Shown one piece after another: positions 12,280 through 24,497 of a stretch of 64,000 nt of DNA. The notes beneath the pieces are model-generated. The model made no database searches. It saw only the letters and a program-made list of their open reading frames with translations, and was not told where the DNA came from. This DNA comes from Cynocephalus volans (taxonomy: Eukaryota > Chordata > Mammalia > Dermoptera > Cynocephalidae): the NCBI RefSeq assembly GCF_027409185.1, contig NC_084462.1, positions 23,721,577 to 23,785,576 of the forward strand. The letters are read 5' to 3'. The translations under genes and the position numbers were made by a program. Positions within the stretch are counted from its first letter, which is position 1. Every line of letters starts with the position of its first letter.

Positions 12280-14800
12280 ATGTAGGAAGAAATCATTTCT
12301 GGGCCAGTCTGGAGCATTATAAGAAAAGGAACACTCATTAACACTTTTATTGCAGTTTCGTGATTGTTTACCTTTGCAATGCAAGAGAATCTGTTTGAAA
12401 AAATAAGAGAATTTAATAAGGTTGCTAGATATAGGATCAAAATGAGAAATCAACAGTGTTCTTATATTCCAGGATTAATTAAAAATATAAAAAAGATCCT
12501 ATGATCAGTAGCCTAACTGACCACCTAAGGAAACAAAAAGAAGAGCAAACCGTACCCAAAGCAAGCCGAAGGAAGGAAATAATAAATATTAGAGTGGAGA
12601 TAAGTGAAACAGAAAATAGAAAAATAATAGAGAAAATTAATAAAACCAAAATTTGTTTCTTCAAAAATATCAACAAATCTAGTAAAACTTTAGCTACACT
12701 GACCAAGAAGAGACTCAGTTTACTAAAATCAGGAATGAAAGTGGAGGAAATTTTAATAAATAACTTAAGGGAAAAAATTCAAGAAAATTTCATTTATAAT
12801 AAGATCAAAAAGAGTAAAATAGGAATAAATTTAACCAAGGAAGTGTACCACTTGTGCAGCAAGAACTACTAAACATTGTTGAAAGGAATTAAAGAAGACC
12901 TAAATAAATGAAAAGATATCATGTGTTTATGGACTGGAAGACCTAATATTAGGATGGAAATACTCCCGATACTGATCTACATATTCAATGCAATCTCTAT
13001 CAAAATTCCATTGCCTTTTTTGCAGACATGGAAAACCTGGTCCTAAAATTTATATGGAATTTCAAAGAACATTGAATAGCCAAAGCAATCTTGAAAAAGA
13101 ATGAAGTAGGAGGATGCATGTTTCCTGCTTTCAAAATTTTGTATAAAGATACAGTAATCAAAACAGTATGGTACTAACATAATGATAAACATATAGATCA
13201 ATGGAACAGAACTGAGAGTCCAAAACATCTTTCTTTATCTATAGTCAATTGATTTTCAACCAGGATGCCAAAACTAGTCAGTGAAGGAAGAACAGTCTTT
13301 TCAAGAAATGGTGCTGGGACAACTGGATATCCACATGCAAAAGAATGATGTTTCACCCTTATATCACACCATACACAAAAATTAAATCAAAACTGATCAG
13401 AGACCTAAATGTAAAAACTAAAATTTCAAAACTGTTAGATGGAAACAGGTGTAAATCTTCTTGGCTCTGGATTAGGCAATGGCTTCTTAAATATGACATC
13501 AATACCACAAGGAACAAAAGAAAAAAATGATAAATTGGACTTCATCAAAATTAAAAACTTCTGGCACCAAAAAACACTGTCAAGAAATTAAAAGACAACC
13601 CACAGAATGAGAGAAGATATGTGGAAATCATTTATCTGATAAGTATCTAATATCCAGAATATATTAAAAGTTCTTATTATGCAACAACAAAAATACAAAT
13701 AGCCCAATTTAAAAATGGGCAAGGGATTTGAACAGACATTTCTCCAAAGAATATATACAAATGGTCAATAAGCACATGGAAAGATGCTCAACATCAATAA
13801 TCATTAGGAAAGTGTAAGTCAAAACCACAAGGAGAAACCACCTCATGCCCACTAGGATGGCTGAAATTTATTTTTTATTTATTTATTTTTTTTAAAAAGA
13901 TGACCGGTAAGGGGATCTCAACCCTTGGCTTGGTGTTGTCAGCACTACGCTCAGCCAGTGAGCAAACCGGCCATCCCTATATAGGATCCGAACCCGTGGC
14001 CTTGGTGTTGTCAGCACCACACTCTCCCGAGTGAGCCACAGGCCGGCCTTGAAATTTAAAAAAAACAAAAAACAACACCAAAAACCATGTAATAACAACT
14101 GTTGGCAAGGATGTGGCTAAATTGGAAACCTCACACACTGATGGGAATGGAAAAATAGTGCAGCTGCTGTGGGAATCAGTTTGGCAGTTCCACAAGAAGT
14201 TAAATATAAAGTTACCATGTGCCGCAACAATTTCACACCTAGGTATTTACCCGAGAACTGAAAACATACGTTCACATTAAAACTGGTACACAAATGTTTA
14301 TAGCAGCAGTATTCATTATAGCCAAAAATAGAAACAACCCAAATGTCCAGCAACTGAAGAATGGATAAACAAAATTTGGTATATCCTAACAATGGAATAA
14401 TATTCAACAATAAAAAGTGATGAAGTACTGATACATGGTACAACATGAACGAACCTCAAAAACATTATGCTAAGTGAAAGAAGCCAGACACAAAAGACCA
14501 CATATTGTATGATTCCGCTTACATGAAAAGCCCAGAGTAGGAAAATCTATAGAGACAGAAAGTAGATCAGTGGTTGCTTATATTTGGAGAACAATAAGAG
14601 AGGTTGGGGAGGTTGGGGATAACGGCTAAGGGGTGTGGGTTTGTTGCTGTCTTGGTTTTTTTTTTAATTGATAAAAGAGTTCTAATGTTGATTGTGTTGA
14701 TGGACACACAACTTTGTAAATATATTAAAAGTCACTTAATAGTATACTTTAAGTGGATGAATTATATGGTGTATAAATTATATTTCAAAAAACTGTTTCC
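12280..14800 (+). repeat. Old L1 ORF2 3' half, plus strand
   Basis: Conceptual translation in pieces gives the L1 ORF2 reverse-transcriptase C-terminal part (about 12,500-12,870) and the C-terminal domain (about 13,000-14,500), followed by a 3' UTR-like stretch to about 14,800. Many stops and frameshifts are present. It faces the antisense L1 at 10,560-12,235, giving a head-on L1 arrangement, and is interrupted by a SINE at 13,871. Confidence 0.7.
13871..14049 (-). repeat. Dimeric tRNA-Ile SINE with 9-bp TSD
   Basis: An antisense dimer flanked by perfect direct repeats TGAAATTTA (13,862-13,870 and 14,050-14,058). It was inserted into the old L1 by target-primed reverse transcription. Both tRNA-like units and the A-rich tail (as poly-T) are complete. 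Confidence 0.9.
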
Positions 14801-16240
14801 AAAGGGGAAGTATAAGGAGGAATTCTGAACGATGGAGTGCACTTTTCTCCTTGATCACCTTGGCTGGGCTCTGGCAACAGTAGATAACAGATTCTTATGA
14901 AACACTTGCATAGCAGGGAGAAAAATTATTATTTTCCTAGTTGTTGCCAAAGTGTCTCTTGGGGGACCAAATGTCTTTCCTTGGAAATGAGCCTTCCTAC
15001 CTTACTTGAGGATAACTTGGGATTCAGAAAAAGAAAAGAAAACCAGATAACTGCTCTTAGTTGAGACTTTGTGAGCAAGGAAGAACTGAGGAGAGAGAGG
15101 GAGTTCTACAAAAAAGTAGGAGGATAGAACACACTCCAACAGAGATGACTCAAGAAGACTCAAGAAGAGAAGCCTGATACTCAGGTTTAAATTATCTGCT
15201 GAGTCACACTGTGATGGAAACCTCCCTTGCTCCAATCAGCAGTAAAACTCTACTGCCTTTTCTGTGTGGTATTGAGGGTTATGAGTTTAAAAAGTAGGGA
15301 TTTGGTCCCACCTGTGAGTCGCTGCTGTGCTGGAGACAATAAAACAGCTGCAGTGCACCAAGTAGAGAATGAGGACTGAGCAGGAGGCAGAGCTACCAGT
15401 GGTCAAGGAAACATAAACCCTGAATTCACAGTAATCTTCCCAAAGTATGTGGCTGGCTGTTTGAATAAATATAAATCTCCTCTGGCTATTAAGGAACATT
15501 GAGTTCTATTTGCTTGAAAGGCCAAAGTTTCTGGCTAGGACATATGCTGCAAGGCTGAGGGTCATTCATAGGTTACAAGACTTTAACATGGGAGAGGGGG
15601 AGGGGCAGAGAATGTGGAATAATAGAAAAGAGATAAGTTGAGGCACCAAGAGAGGAAAGAGCATTGTCTTCAGCAACAGGAATGCCAGCAGTAGGAATCG
15701 ATACTTATCGAGTAGGGCAGCTAAGAGCAAAGCGTATGGAGGCTTCTGCTGGCTGACTCTTGAACCAAGCCCATGAAAATTGTGATGCTGACACCAAAGT
15801 ATTCTTGTGACAAGCCACAATCAGGAATTCTTTGAAGAAATGCTTTAGACAGCATGGACCACCAAAGCCCTTCGAGATCCTTCAACAGCTTCTACTTTGT
15901 CATGGATATGAATCTACACTCAATGGAAGTTGGAAGAAGATCCAATCATAGGATTTCCTTCAGGCAAGCCAGGTGTCTTCATAACTCTGCAAAGAAGAGA
16001 ATCAAGCAGAAGCTGAGATTTTTCCTAAGTGGGAAGAGACCCAAATGGATGTTCACAGGATACAACGGACTAGCACTCTCATCCTGGCTCACTGGAAGGA
16101 ATCACCAAATTGATGGGGATGGGTGTTGAGAGATGCATTGGGAACACATCTGCCTAGACCCTGGTTATCTACTCTGTAACATGTGGAAGTTGTACTTCCC
16201 AGATGAGTGAGGGACCTGCCCTCGGAGGAGGTCATCAGGA
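14801..16240. other. GJC3 intron or 3' flank, no exon found
   Basis: This stretch lies downstream of GJC3 exon 1 on the minus strand. The short second coding exon known in the family was looked for and not recognised. Scattered short open frames here show no similarity that I can recognise. Confidence 0.35.
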
Positions 16241-16286
16241 CAGAGACATCAGTGGCAGAATGAGAGAGGGTCATTAATGTCCTCAC

Positions 16287-17070
16287 CTGCTTCTCGAAAC
16301 TGCTCTTTTGTTTCCACCACTGAGAAGTTATCAGTCGGTTCCTTGTGTCTTCTGGTGCTCTCTGAAGTTGGGAAGTAGTTAGAAGGGGAAGATTTGTGCT
16401 TCTGGGTTCTCCGCCACCTCCCAAAACCCAGAAGCACAAGCTCCAAAAGAGTAAACAAGAGACAAAACCCACTGACCCCAAACATGGTCTTCAGGAAGAT
16501 GTTCTTCTCAGAGGGGCGGGACAGATTACAGGTTATACTACCAAGGCAAGGCTCTCGACGACAGGCAAAGGAGCCAGGCATCTGGAACCCATACAGATGG
16601 TACTGCCCTCCCAGGGCTGCCCCCTCGAGGACCAGTCGGGCCCCCAGCTGTGCTGCATAAGCCCAGAGCAGCCTGGGACTTCCAGCCCCTGTAGCATCTC
16701 TCCTGCTGTCCCCTTCATGGATTGGGGTCTCCTCCTCCTTCTTCACCTCTCCCAATTCTTCCCAACGCCAGATCACACGATACAAGATGAAACCCACATA
16801 GAGCACACTGGGTACGGCCACCAATATGACCTGGAAGGCCCAGAAGCGCAGTGGGGAGAGGGGGTGGAAGGCGTCATAGCAGGCAGCCTTGCAGCCGGGC
16901 TGCTGGGTGTGACACACAAATTCACTCTGCTCATCGCTGTAGATCCCAGGCCCACTTGCAGCCAGCAGCAGGAGGCGGAATCCCAGGAGCACAGGAAGCA
17001 GGAGGCGGCCCACGGGGGTGGAGTACCTGCTCTCCTCAGCCAACAGCTGCCTCAGGAACCTGCCGCACAT
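16287..17070 (-). CDS. GJC3: GJC3 gap-junction connexin, main coding exon
   Basis: This exon encodes residues 1-261 of connexin GJC3 (Cx30.2/31.3 family), a four-pass membrane channel protein expressed in myelinating glia and cochlea. The start is the minus-strand ATG at 17070-17068, which gives the family N-terminus MCGRFL; an in-frame ATG five codons upstream is less likely. Membrane segments lie near residues 21-40, 76-100, 133-155 and 192-217. The first extracellular loop has Cys53, Cys60 and Cys64 (C-X6-C-X3-C), and the second has Cys170, Cys175 and Cys181 (C-X4-C-X5-C), as connexins require. The exon ends at a consensus donor (GCAG then GTGAGG, GT at 16286-16285), leaving phase 1, matching the human two-exon layout. 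The frame running on to 16,249 is intron read-through. No disabling change is seen. The few residues encoded by exon 2 were not located. Confidence 0.93.
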
Positions 17071-18102
17071 CCTATTATAGAGCACGGGACAGTCATCAGT
17101 GTGGGTGTGTTGCTCATTGTCCTTTAGAGGGAGCTCCAGGCCACCTCTCGCTCCTAATCTAAAGATCAGTAAGGCAATCCTTTTTGCTCATCTCTGAGGA
17201 TCTGGCTGATCAAACACCAAGAGTCTGATTGCACCTATTTACTAGTTAATGGAATAATCTATGTAAAATAATAGTAGCCAGTGTGTGGAGGCTTGGTGCT
17301 CTCTTTTCTGCCTCCCCCTTCTAACTGCTGGCGTGGAGAGGAACTCTCAGTGTCGGGGAGGACCAGGGTGTGTCTTTTTCTCTCTTTCACTCCCTCCCTG
17401 TTTCCCTTTCTCACAGAGACCAACACGGGTTTTTGATAACTCCCCCTTTGAAAACTCTTGCTTCCCCGGGTGATGCTGCCAGGTCTGTTGCTACCCGTAC
17501 TGCCAGCATCGCCTTAACCACATCAGTGCTGGCGCTGGGAGGGAACGTGCTTTCTCCTGCTGTCTGCTCCTCTCTGCTTCTCTCTGCCTCCATGCCCTCA
17601 GCCCCTCACACGTGTGTTGGGATGGCCTCTGCTCCCAACATGGTGGTAAGATTGAGATGCGGTTAGTTTAGGGAGCTGGACAGGGATGGGATGAAATGGA
17701 CAGAGTGAGCGTCAAGGTTTGTGCTAGTCTGATGCTCTTTAGATCTTACCAGCTTAGGAAAAAGGGAACGTTTTTAGGGTAACCCAGCAGAATTTACCAG
17801 AGTTAAATGCCATAGGGTTTGGGGTCAAAGTCAGGGCTGATGGGATAGACATTCAAATTTTGACTTCCCTTTGCCATTGTTTTTTGGGCATTTATCTCCC
17901 TCATGGTGAGAGGTGATCATGATCAGGGCAGGTTTCAGAAATTCCTCAGTTCCCTGGCTGAAATAGCATCTCCAAGTCCAAGTTTACAATGTTTATCTTT
18001 GTCCAGATCAGCAGCCTTCCTCGATGACCAGCAGCCATTTCAAACTGTCCCCATTTAGCCCAAACCCTTACACACCTGGTTCCCTTCACTCTCAGAAGAC
18101 CA
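17071..18102. other. GJC3 upstream region
   Basis: This is the 5' flank of GJC3 (minus strand) and should hold its promoter and any non-coding first exon. A pyrimidine-rich, moderately GC-rich stretch lies at 17,290-17,650. No TATA box or CpG island is clear, and no other gene is seen. Confidence 0.35.
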
Positions 18103-18430
18103 TGGGCTATGGTCTAAATGTTTGTGTCCTCCCAAAGTTCATATTTTAGAACCTAATACCCAATGTGCTAGTATTAAGAGGTGAGGCCTTTAGGGTGGAA
18201 TTAGTACCCTTATAAGACAGGGCTGAAGGAATCGTTCTGCCCCTTCCATCACGTGAGGACATACAGATGTCGCTGTCTGTGAGGAACAAGTTCTTACCAC
18301 ACACCAACCTGCCAGCACCTGGATATTGGACTCCCCCGACCCCCACTCCAGAACTGTCAGCAATAAATTTCTGTTGTTTATAAATCACCAGTCTAAGGTA
18401 TTTTGTTACAGAAGCCTGAACAGACTAACA
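18103..18430 (+). mobile_element. MaLR-type (MLT1-like) solo LTR
   Basis: It begins TGGGCTATGGTCTAAATG and ends CAGACTAACA. The internal layout is that of MLT1/MST LTRs: a CCTTTAGG box, a TTATAAGA stretch, an AATAAATTTCTGTTGTTTATAA polyadenylation region and a TATTTTGTTACAG 3' end. No internal region is attached, so it is a solo LTR. Confidence 0.7.
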
Positions 18431-19640
18431 ATGCAAACCTTCTATTCCACAGAGGAAATAAAGACTCTTTGATGTGAAACCCTGAAGCTACTACTTTCTG
18501 TTATCTTCGTATTTAATAACATCTCATAGAAGGAGATATGTTTGTCCAAGACTACGCTTGTCCAAGGCTACTGTCCCTTCTAAATCTGTGTCCTTGGGTC
18601 TCTCCTTTTCTGCTTCTTTAAGGATTTGATCCTCCAAATTATCTTCTCTGTAACTCAGACCACCCCCCCTTGATTCCTCTCTGACTATGCATATGCTTAG
18701 GTATCTCCCTTTAATGCCAAGAACAATAACCTGGGTTTCTTAGTTAGCGTGGGAGCAGATGAGACATGCCCAATGTGTCTCATATCAGCTTCCCAATTAT
18801 AATACCAGGAACATGCACAAAACGATTTTAAGTGGGCAGTAGTGTTATAAACTATACATAAGAAGCCACATGCCAAAGCTTAGGCACTGTGGTCACTTTT
18901 GTGCTGTCAGGATGGATTGAGATGCTTCCAAGGGTCTATTCTATGGGTATCAATTGACCAGAGGAATATGTTGCCTCACCATCTGTGAGAAACCATATTT
19001 TGAGCCACCAGGAGTCAGAATGTGAACCTCAGCCTGCCCCTCAGTCCCTGTCTTTGTACCTCCATTACAGACTGTGGAGACTCAAAGGTATATCAGGTCA
19101 CTGAAATTTCTTTTCTATAAAAATGGATTAAGATTTTTAGAAGAAATTGATTTTCAGACTCTAGAAAGATGCAAAATCCATCTTGTGATTAATGATGGCA
19201 GATCAAAGATAAATAGTTATCTCTTGTCATTCCCAAAACTCCTCAAAAGTAAGAGTAAATGAAATTTTTACATGTATAAACCCAGTACAAAATAGAGTAG
19301 GAGAAAAATCATCAATAGCACAGTTAAAATCCATCTTGAAGGCAATAGGACAGATTCTGTGGAAAATCAAATTGGGTTACTGGAAAACATTCTTGGGAAA
19401 CTCTTAGAATTTGGAGGAAGAAAATGAATAATTGAAAATAATAAAAGGTAAATAGAAATGAGAACAAAGTCTGTTTGCTAATTTGAAAATCAAGACAGAA
19501 TAATGTAAAATCACTGGCTTATTTATCAGGAGAGAAAACACTTAGTGAAGTGACTGAGAAAAAAGTAGTTTCTCAATAAATATTTGACTAAGTTTTGTTA
19601 GAGGAGATATGGAGCTCCCTAGAAGACCATAAGGAAGTTC
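18431..19640. other. Intergenic, nothing recognised
   Basis: No gene, RNA or named repeat could be supported. The second half (19,090-19,600) is A-rich and may be decayed LINE sequence. Confidence 0.3.
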
Positions 19641-19644
19641 CAGT

Positions 19645-19895
19645 TCCAATGCTCATACTGGGTTTCTCAACCTTGGCACTCTTGACATCTGGAGCCCGAT
19701 AATTCTTTGTTGAGGGTGGTGGATGCTGTCTGTGCATCGTAAGATGTTTAGCAGCATCCCTGGTCTCTATCCACAAAATGTAAGCAGCACACCCCTCTCC
19801 TCCTACCCACATTGTGACAACCAAAAATGTCTCCAGACATTGATAAAGTCCCCTGGAAGGCAAATCCACCCCTGGTTGAGAAGCATTGCTTTAGG
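19645..19895. mobile_element. MER20-like hAT DNA transposon fossil
   Basis: It contains the family signature GGTTTCTCAACCTTGGCAC, a GATAATTCTTTGTTG stretch, AAGATGTTTAGCAGCATCC and a CCCCTGGTTGAGAAGCA end. These match the ancient non-autonomous MER20 group as I know it. It has no coding capacity. Confidence 0.7.
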
Positions 19896-20831
19896 GTAGC
19901 ACTGCTCCATCATCTCTCCATTCTTGGCCTCAGTTACCAGCTCTGTAACTCAAGATATCTGTACCAGAGCATCTCAAGAACTTTTCTAGCCTTCCATCCA
20001 GTGGGGCCATGATAATCAGCCCATCTTCCAGGTTGGCCACACATCCTCCCTCAACCAGCCCCATCTTTGAAAGTGCCTGCAGCCCTGCCCCACCTCATAA
20101 GTCTACAGGGTCCCTGTAGGGGAGGCAGCCCCCGGGCTCTGAGGGCTTCTGCCCTGGCTCTCTTGCAGAGTTATCAGGCTAACTGCTAATTTGGTAAATT
20201 CTCATGTCTTCCTCTGAGCCTCATCGTATTTCAAAGTTCAGGCCCAGCAGCTTCTAAATACATTTCCAGCACATTCCCAGCCAACCAGAAATTTACCACA
20301 GGGCAGGCCTGGCATATTCCACATGTCATGAATTTGAATAGTTTCCAAAGGCCCTATCTCTGGTCCCTCTCTTTTTGTCTCCACCCATGCCCACCCCAGG
20401 CTTATGACCAGACACCCAAATGTCCTCTCAGAGGTTCTCAGAACTGAGCTGAGGTCTCCAGAGCTCACCACAAGAGCTTCAGGGTTTAGGAAGGAGAGAA
20501 GGGCAAAAGCAGGGGAGAGGACTTGCCTGAGATCCCCTTGGTTTGGGGTCCCCATTTCTAATCCTAAGTACCCTTCCTCATCCTTCACTCCATGGCTGTT
20601 ATCGCCAAAACAACACTTATTCCTCACACATTCAAGCCTCCTGGAGGGTTCAGACAAAATCGTGCTCCCTCTCCCTTTTTGTGTGAAAACCAAAGAGAGT
20701 TTCCTATACTACGGCCCTCCCCCCTTCCTCATCTCCTGCTTTTCTGGGGCCCCGTGGCCTCCCCCATCTGGCCCAGCTGTCCCCAGCCCACCTGCCTCAT
20801 TCTCTGACACCCACATCCTCTTCTCACAAAC

Positions 20832-20936
20832 ATGTCTGCAGCTTTGCTCCACAGGACCCAGGATGCCAAGGCCAAGAAGGAAGAGGAGATGCTACTAAAG
20901 CCCCCGATCCAGCAGTACTGGCAAAGCTCAGCTTAA
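20832..20936 (+). other. Short coiled-coil-like open frame, uncertain
   Basis: A 34-codon frame opens at the ATG at 20,832 and closes at the TAA at 20,934-20,936. It is rich in Lys and Glu in the middle. A good pyrimidine tract and CAG lie at 20,800-20,858, so it could equally be a terminal exon starting at 20,859. I do not recognise the protein. It may be a chance frame; see the exon-like stretch at 22,052. Confidence 0.15.
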
Positions 20937-21309
20937 GGGACACCACTGTTTCTAAGAGTGGAAAAATAGTTTGCAAGATGTGTCGGGGAATTAGCAGGGT
21001 CTGAGCCCTGTCAAGGTTTTAGTAAGTCACGCAACACCTATGAGCTCAAGAGTTGGGAGACGAGGGAAAGCCCAGAGTTTGAGGGGATTTTTAATTATCT
21101 CAACAGATTTTTGAAAATTCCATCATGATTTTGATAAGATAGTGTCTAAGCATCTCTTGGTTTTTTGGAGTAAAATTTCAGTATTTGCTTGGTGTAGAAT
21201 CCATCTCCGAGAGTTACTGTGTGAGGGAGGGAAGGTCCGGTGAGGAAGGCAGGACCTTGAGTGCAGACCCAGGCTCATGGCTCCCATCTCACCCCACCTG
21301 GCCTGGAAA

Positions 21310-21465
21310 ACATTCTAGATTCTTCTTTATTCAAAATGTGGCACAGAGCAGTAATACTGGCATCACCAGGAATGCAGAATCTCAGGCTGCATCCCAGACT
21401 TCCAAATCCTATCTGAATTTTAATAATATCCCCCAGGTGATTCATGTGTGCATCAGAGCTGGAAA
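21310..21465. mobile_element. MER5A-like hAT-Charlie fossil
   Basis: A GCATCACCAGGAATGCAGAA segment, a CCCAGACTT box and an ATCCCCCAGGTGATTCATG segment in the right order resemble the MER5A consensus as I recall it. It is ancient and diverged, with no coding capacity. Confidence 0.55.
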
Positions 21466-21959
21466 AGTGCTCTCTAGAGCCCGGGGCAGCCCCACCTCAC
21501 CCCCATTGCCAAACGCTGAGCCCACCCAGCCGCTCTCTGCCCATGCACTCACCTGGCAGCTTGAGCAGAAGCAGCTCAAGGAAAGAGGCAGAGAAGAGTC
21601 CTCAGGCTGGAGCCCTCAGGGTTCCAGCTCTTCTCTGGCCCTGCCTCCTGCCACCACCCACTTCTTCCTCCTCCCCTTTTCATTCCTGGCAGCCTTGGCA
21701 AAGGGTAAAGGAATTGCAGTTGGAGGAGCAGGCAGCCCTGCTGTTGAAGAATGAGCTCTGCAGAATAACTCTCTGTCATTGAGGGCAAGGGTTTTCTAAG
21801 TGAACTGAAACACGGATTTTCAGATCATCTGAAAGGGGAGAATGGCTTCAGTGTGTTTCCAGTGTGGGGGCTACAGGCAACAACAGATAGAATTTCCATG
21901 CATTTGAATCTCTACTGAATCCCCCACTCTCCTGCCCAAAGTACCCAAAGCACGAGAAG

Positions 21960-22037
21960 AGTGTGTGTGTGTGTGCATGTGTGTATATGTATGCATGTGT
22001 GTATTTGTGTGTCTCTGTGTGTGTTTGTATGTGTTTG
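21960..22037. repeat. (GT)n-rich microsatellite, interrupted
   Basis: About 78 bp of GT repeats are interrupted by CA, TA and CT dinucleotides. It ends 14 bp before the exon-like stretch at 22,052. Confidence 0.9.
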
Positions 22038-22051
22038 CTTTGTTTCCTCAG

Positions 22052-22330
22052 GCAGCCCTCATCCCAGAATTCATGGTGACTTTGGCATGTCCTCTTCTTG
22101 TGGCTGGGAGAAATAGCACGGGCTGCCCGTCATTGCATGATGGAAATCTGCTCCATGTCCCCTCAGCAACCCAGGAAGCCCAGCCCTGGAAGCGAGAAGC
22201 CCAATGTCACCAGGGCCAAATGAGCACTGTGACGCCTGCTTCCACACCCGTTCCTGCCCGCCACTGCTTGAGCCAGGACTCCCTCCAGAGATATGGCCGA
22301 GAATGGGAAGGGACGAGGCTGGGCAACCAG
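22052..22330 (+). other. Exon-like open frame with splice-site consensus
   Basis: A pyrimidine-rich acceptor (TTTGTTTCCTCAG) ends at 22,051. A strong donor (CAG then GTGAGTGGG) starts at 22,331. The 279 bases between are open in exactly one plus-strand frame, giving 93 codons with phase 0 at both edges, while the other two frames stop early. The encoded peptide is not one I recognise, and it lacks an obvious domain. It might be an exon of an unannotated gene or a coincidence in moderately GC-rich DNA. Confidence 0.2.
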
Positions 22331-22530
22331 GTGAGTGGGTGGGAGAGTAATCACAAGGCCGAGGGAGTACGGAGGGAGGCTTGCTCTACTCTGTCACCTG
22401 AGACAGCTCCCAGAGCCAGCATTGGAGTCTTCATGGAGGGCAGCTGGAAAGAACCTTGGTTCCAGATACTGCCCCTGGCTCAGAACATGATGCTCAGTCT
22501 CAATACCCCTTCTCTCCGTTCATGAGCACA

Positions 22531-24363
22531 ACCACTTCCTGGGCACAAAAGCATCCTCATAACCCAAAACTGAATCATCCACCACCATCGGCGATGCTAT
22601 TCCCCGATGGCCTTCTTTTCCGCAGACCCTGTCCAGAACTCTGGTGCCCTCTTGTCTAAGGTTTTCCAAAAGACCTACTGCCAGCAATTGGCCCTTGTGG
22701 TCCCTGGAGGGGAGGAGATGTCCTAATTATCTGGGGTTCCCCATGGGTTCAAAGATGGGGTCCCGAGAACATTTCCCAGCCAGCAGAGCTCTTCCACTAC
22801 GTCGTAAGGGTGGCTGGCCTCAGTGCCTCTGGGAAGCCTCAGGTCCTGCCTATCGTTCCCAGAGGAGAGCGGCCTGCAGGGAATCCTGAAAGAAATCAAG
22901 GTCCAAAAATAAATCTTGGCACCTATCTCTCTAAAGCAGAGAAAAAATAACACAAAATATCATGTCAGAAGAGCATCTTGCTAAAATTATATTGAGAGCT
23001 TATACAAATTTTAAGATTATTCTAAATGCACCAAGGTATAAACTGAAAAAGACATGAAAAGACCATTCATAGAAAAGTCATTCAAAGCTATAAATGTTCA
23101 TTTGGTAGAAAACAAAGAAATACTCAGTAAAATAGCAATGCCGTACTATTTTTACCCACAGTGTCACAGACTGTTACTTGCCTACCCAATATGTATTCTC
23201 CCCTTTTTTTCTTAGTAAGGAAACCCCGATTTTATTTAGTGTGCCTGGTTAAGACAACATTTCCAAGCATTCATTGCACTTAGGGGTGACCCATGAGACA
23301 TAAGCACAAGTTGTTTATTGGGACTTTCCAAAAACACATCTTCGACCATGAGCCTTGAGGATGGAAGCCTTGCCTGAAGGATCCTGGGGATGATACTGAG
23401 GAGCTGCCAGCAGCTCTGGACTGCTTACCTCTGAACTCATTCTACAGGAGAGAGAAATAAACTCGTATCTAGTTTTAAGTCTAACTATGTCCAGTCTGTT
23501 ACTAGTAGCTTAAGGCAATCCCTTACCCATCTACCGATCAAAATTGGCAAATAGTTTTGAACTGCAACTCCTAAAGCTGGTGAGCATGTACTGGGATATG
23601 CATGCATTCATATATATTGCCAGTTTTAATGCAAGTTGGCCCAGTCCTTCGGTGAACACTTGGGAAATATCTATCATAAGCCTTAATTATGTTCATATTC
23701 ATTGAGACAATCACTTTAAAATAGAGATGCTCTAATGTATAATTGTTGTGAATGCTCTACATATTCTTTTAGGGATATTAAGTGATATGTACACATGCAC
23801 ACACATATATGCACATACATACACACTTACTTACACACACGTGTGTATTTAGATTAGCTTGAACATATTATGTCATTTAGATCTTCTGTAACTCATGTTT
23901 CTCTTTGATTTTCCATGGACTGAGAAAAGTAAATTAAACTCTTCTTTTTCTCCTTGTATCTCCTGTATTTTTTTTGTACTGAATATCATGACTATATTTT
24001 TTGCACAGATATTCATAATTCTTACTCATTATAAATTGTACCTGTTAGAATTATAAAGTGCTATTCTTCACCACTTAGTTTGATATTAAAAGTCTAACAC
24101 CTGCTTATTTGTGGTTTGTCTTTCCCTGGTAAACTTTTCTAAATCTTTTTTATTTTCAACCTTTCTGAGATGCTTGTTAGGTTGAGCACAAGGCTGAATT
24201 TTGCTTTGTAAATTTAAGTAAGAATATATTTTTCTTTTAATTGATAAGGCCTGTCATTATTTTGTGGTATTCTTCCATTTCTGTAGTTTTTGAAAATCCT
24301 TAACTGTGTCATCTATGTGTTTATGGTTGTGGATGTGTTTCTTGTGAAAACTTAGAAGGTCTG
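22531..24363. other. Intergenic, nothing recognised
   Basis: The first 370 bp are GC-balanced and the rest AT-rich with short CA/TA-rich patches near 23,790-23,850. No gene or named element could be supported. Confidence 0.3.
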
Positions 24364-24486
24364 CATTTTACTTTCTTTCTTTCTTTCTTTTTTTGGCGGC
24401 TGGCTGGTACGAAGATCGAACTCTGGACCTTGGTGTCAGCAGCGTAACCAAACTGGTGTACGCCCCTGAGCTAACTAGCCAGCCCA
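24364..24486 (-). repeat. tRNA-Ile SINE, antisense, 11-bp TSD
   Basis: A (CTTT)n start is followed by the reverse complement of a monomer. Perfect direct repeats TAGAAGGTCTG flank it (24,353-24,363 and 24,487-24,497). The anticodon-loop region differs from the other copies. Confidence 0.88.
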
Positions 24487-24497
24487 TAGAAGGTCTG

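Noticed and set aside
16396..17127. 243-codon plus-strand open frame opposite GJC3
   Set aside because: It is the antisense shadow of a conserved connexin exon.
21965..22050. Start of a 186-codon frame inside the GT repeat
   Set aside because: The Cys/Val-rich beginning is a translation of the microsatellite; only the part after 22,052 has any exon-like character.
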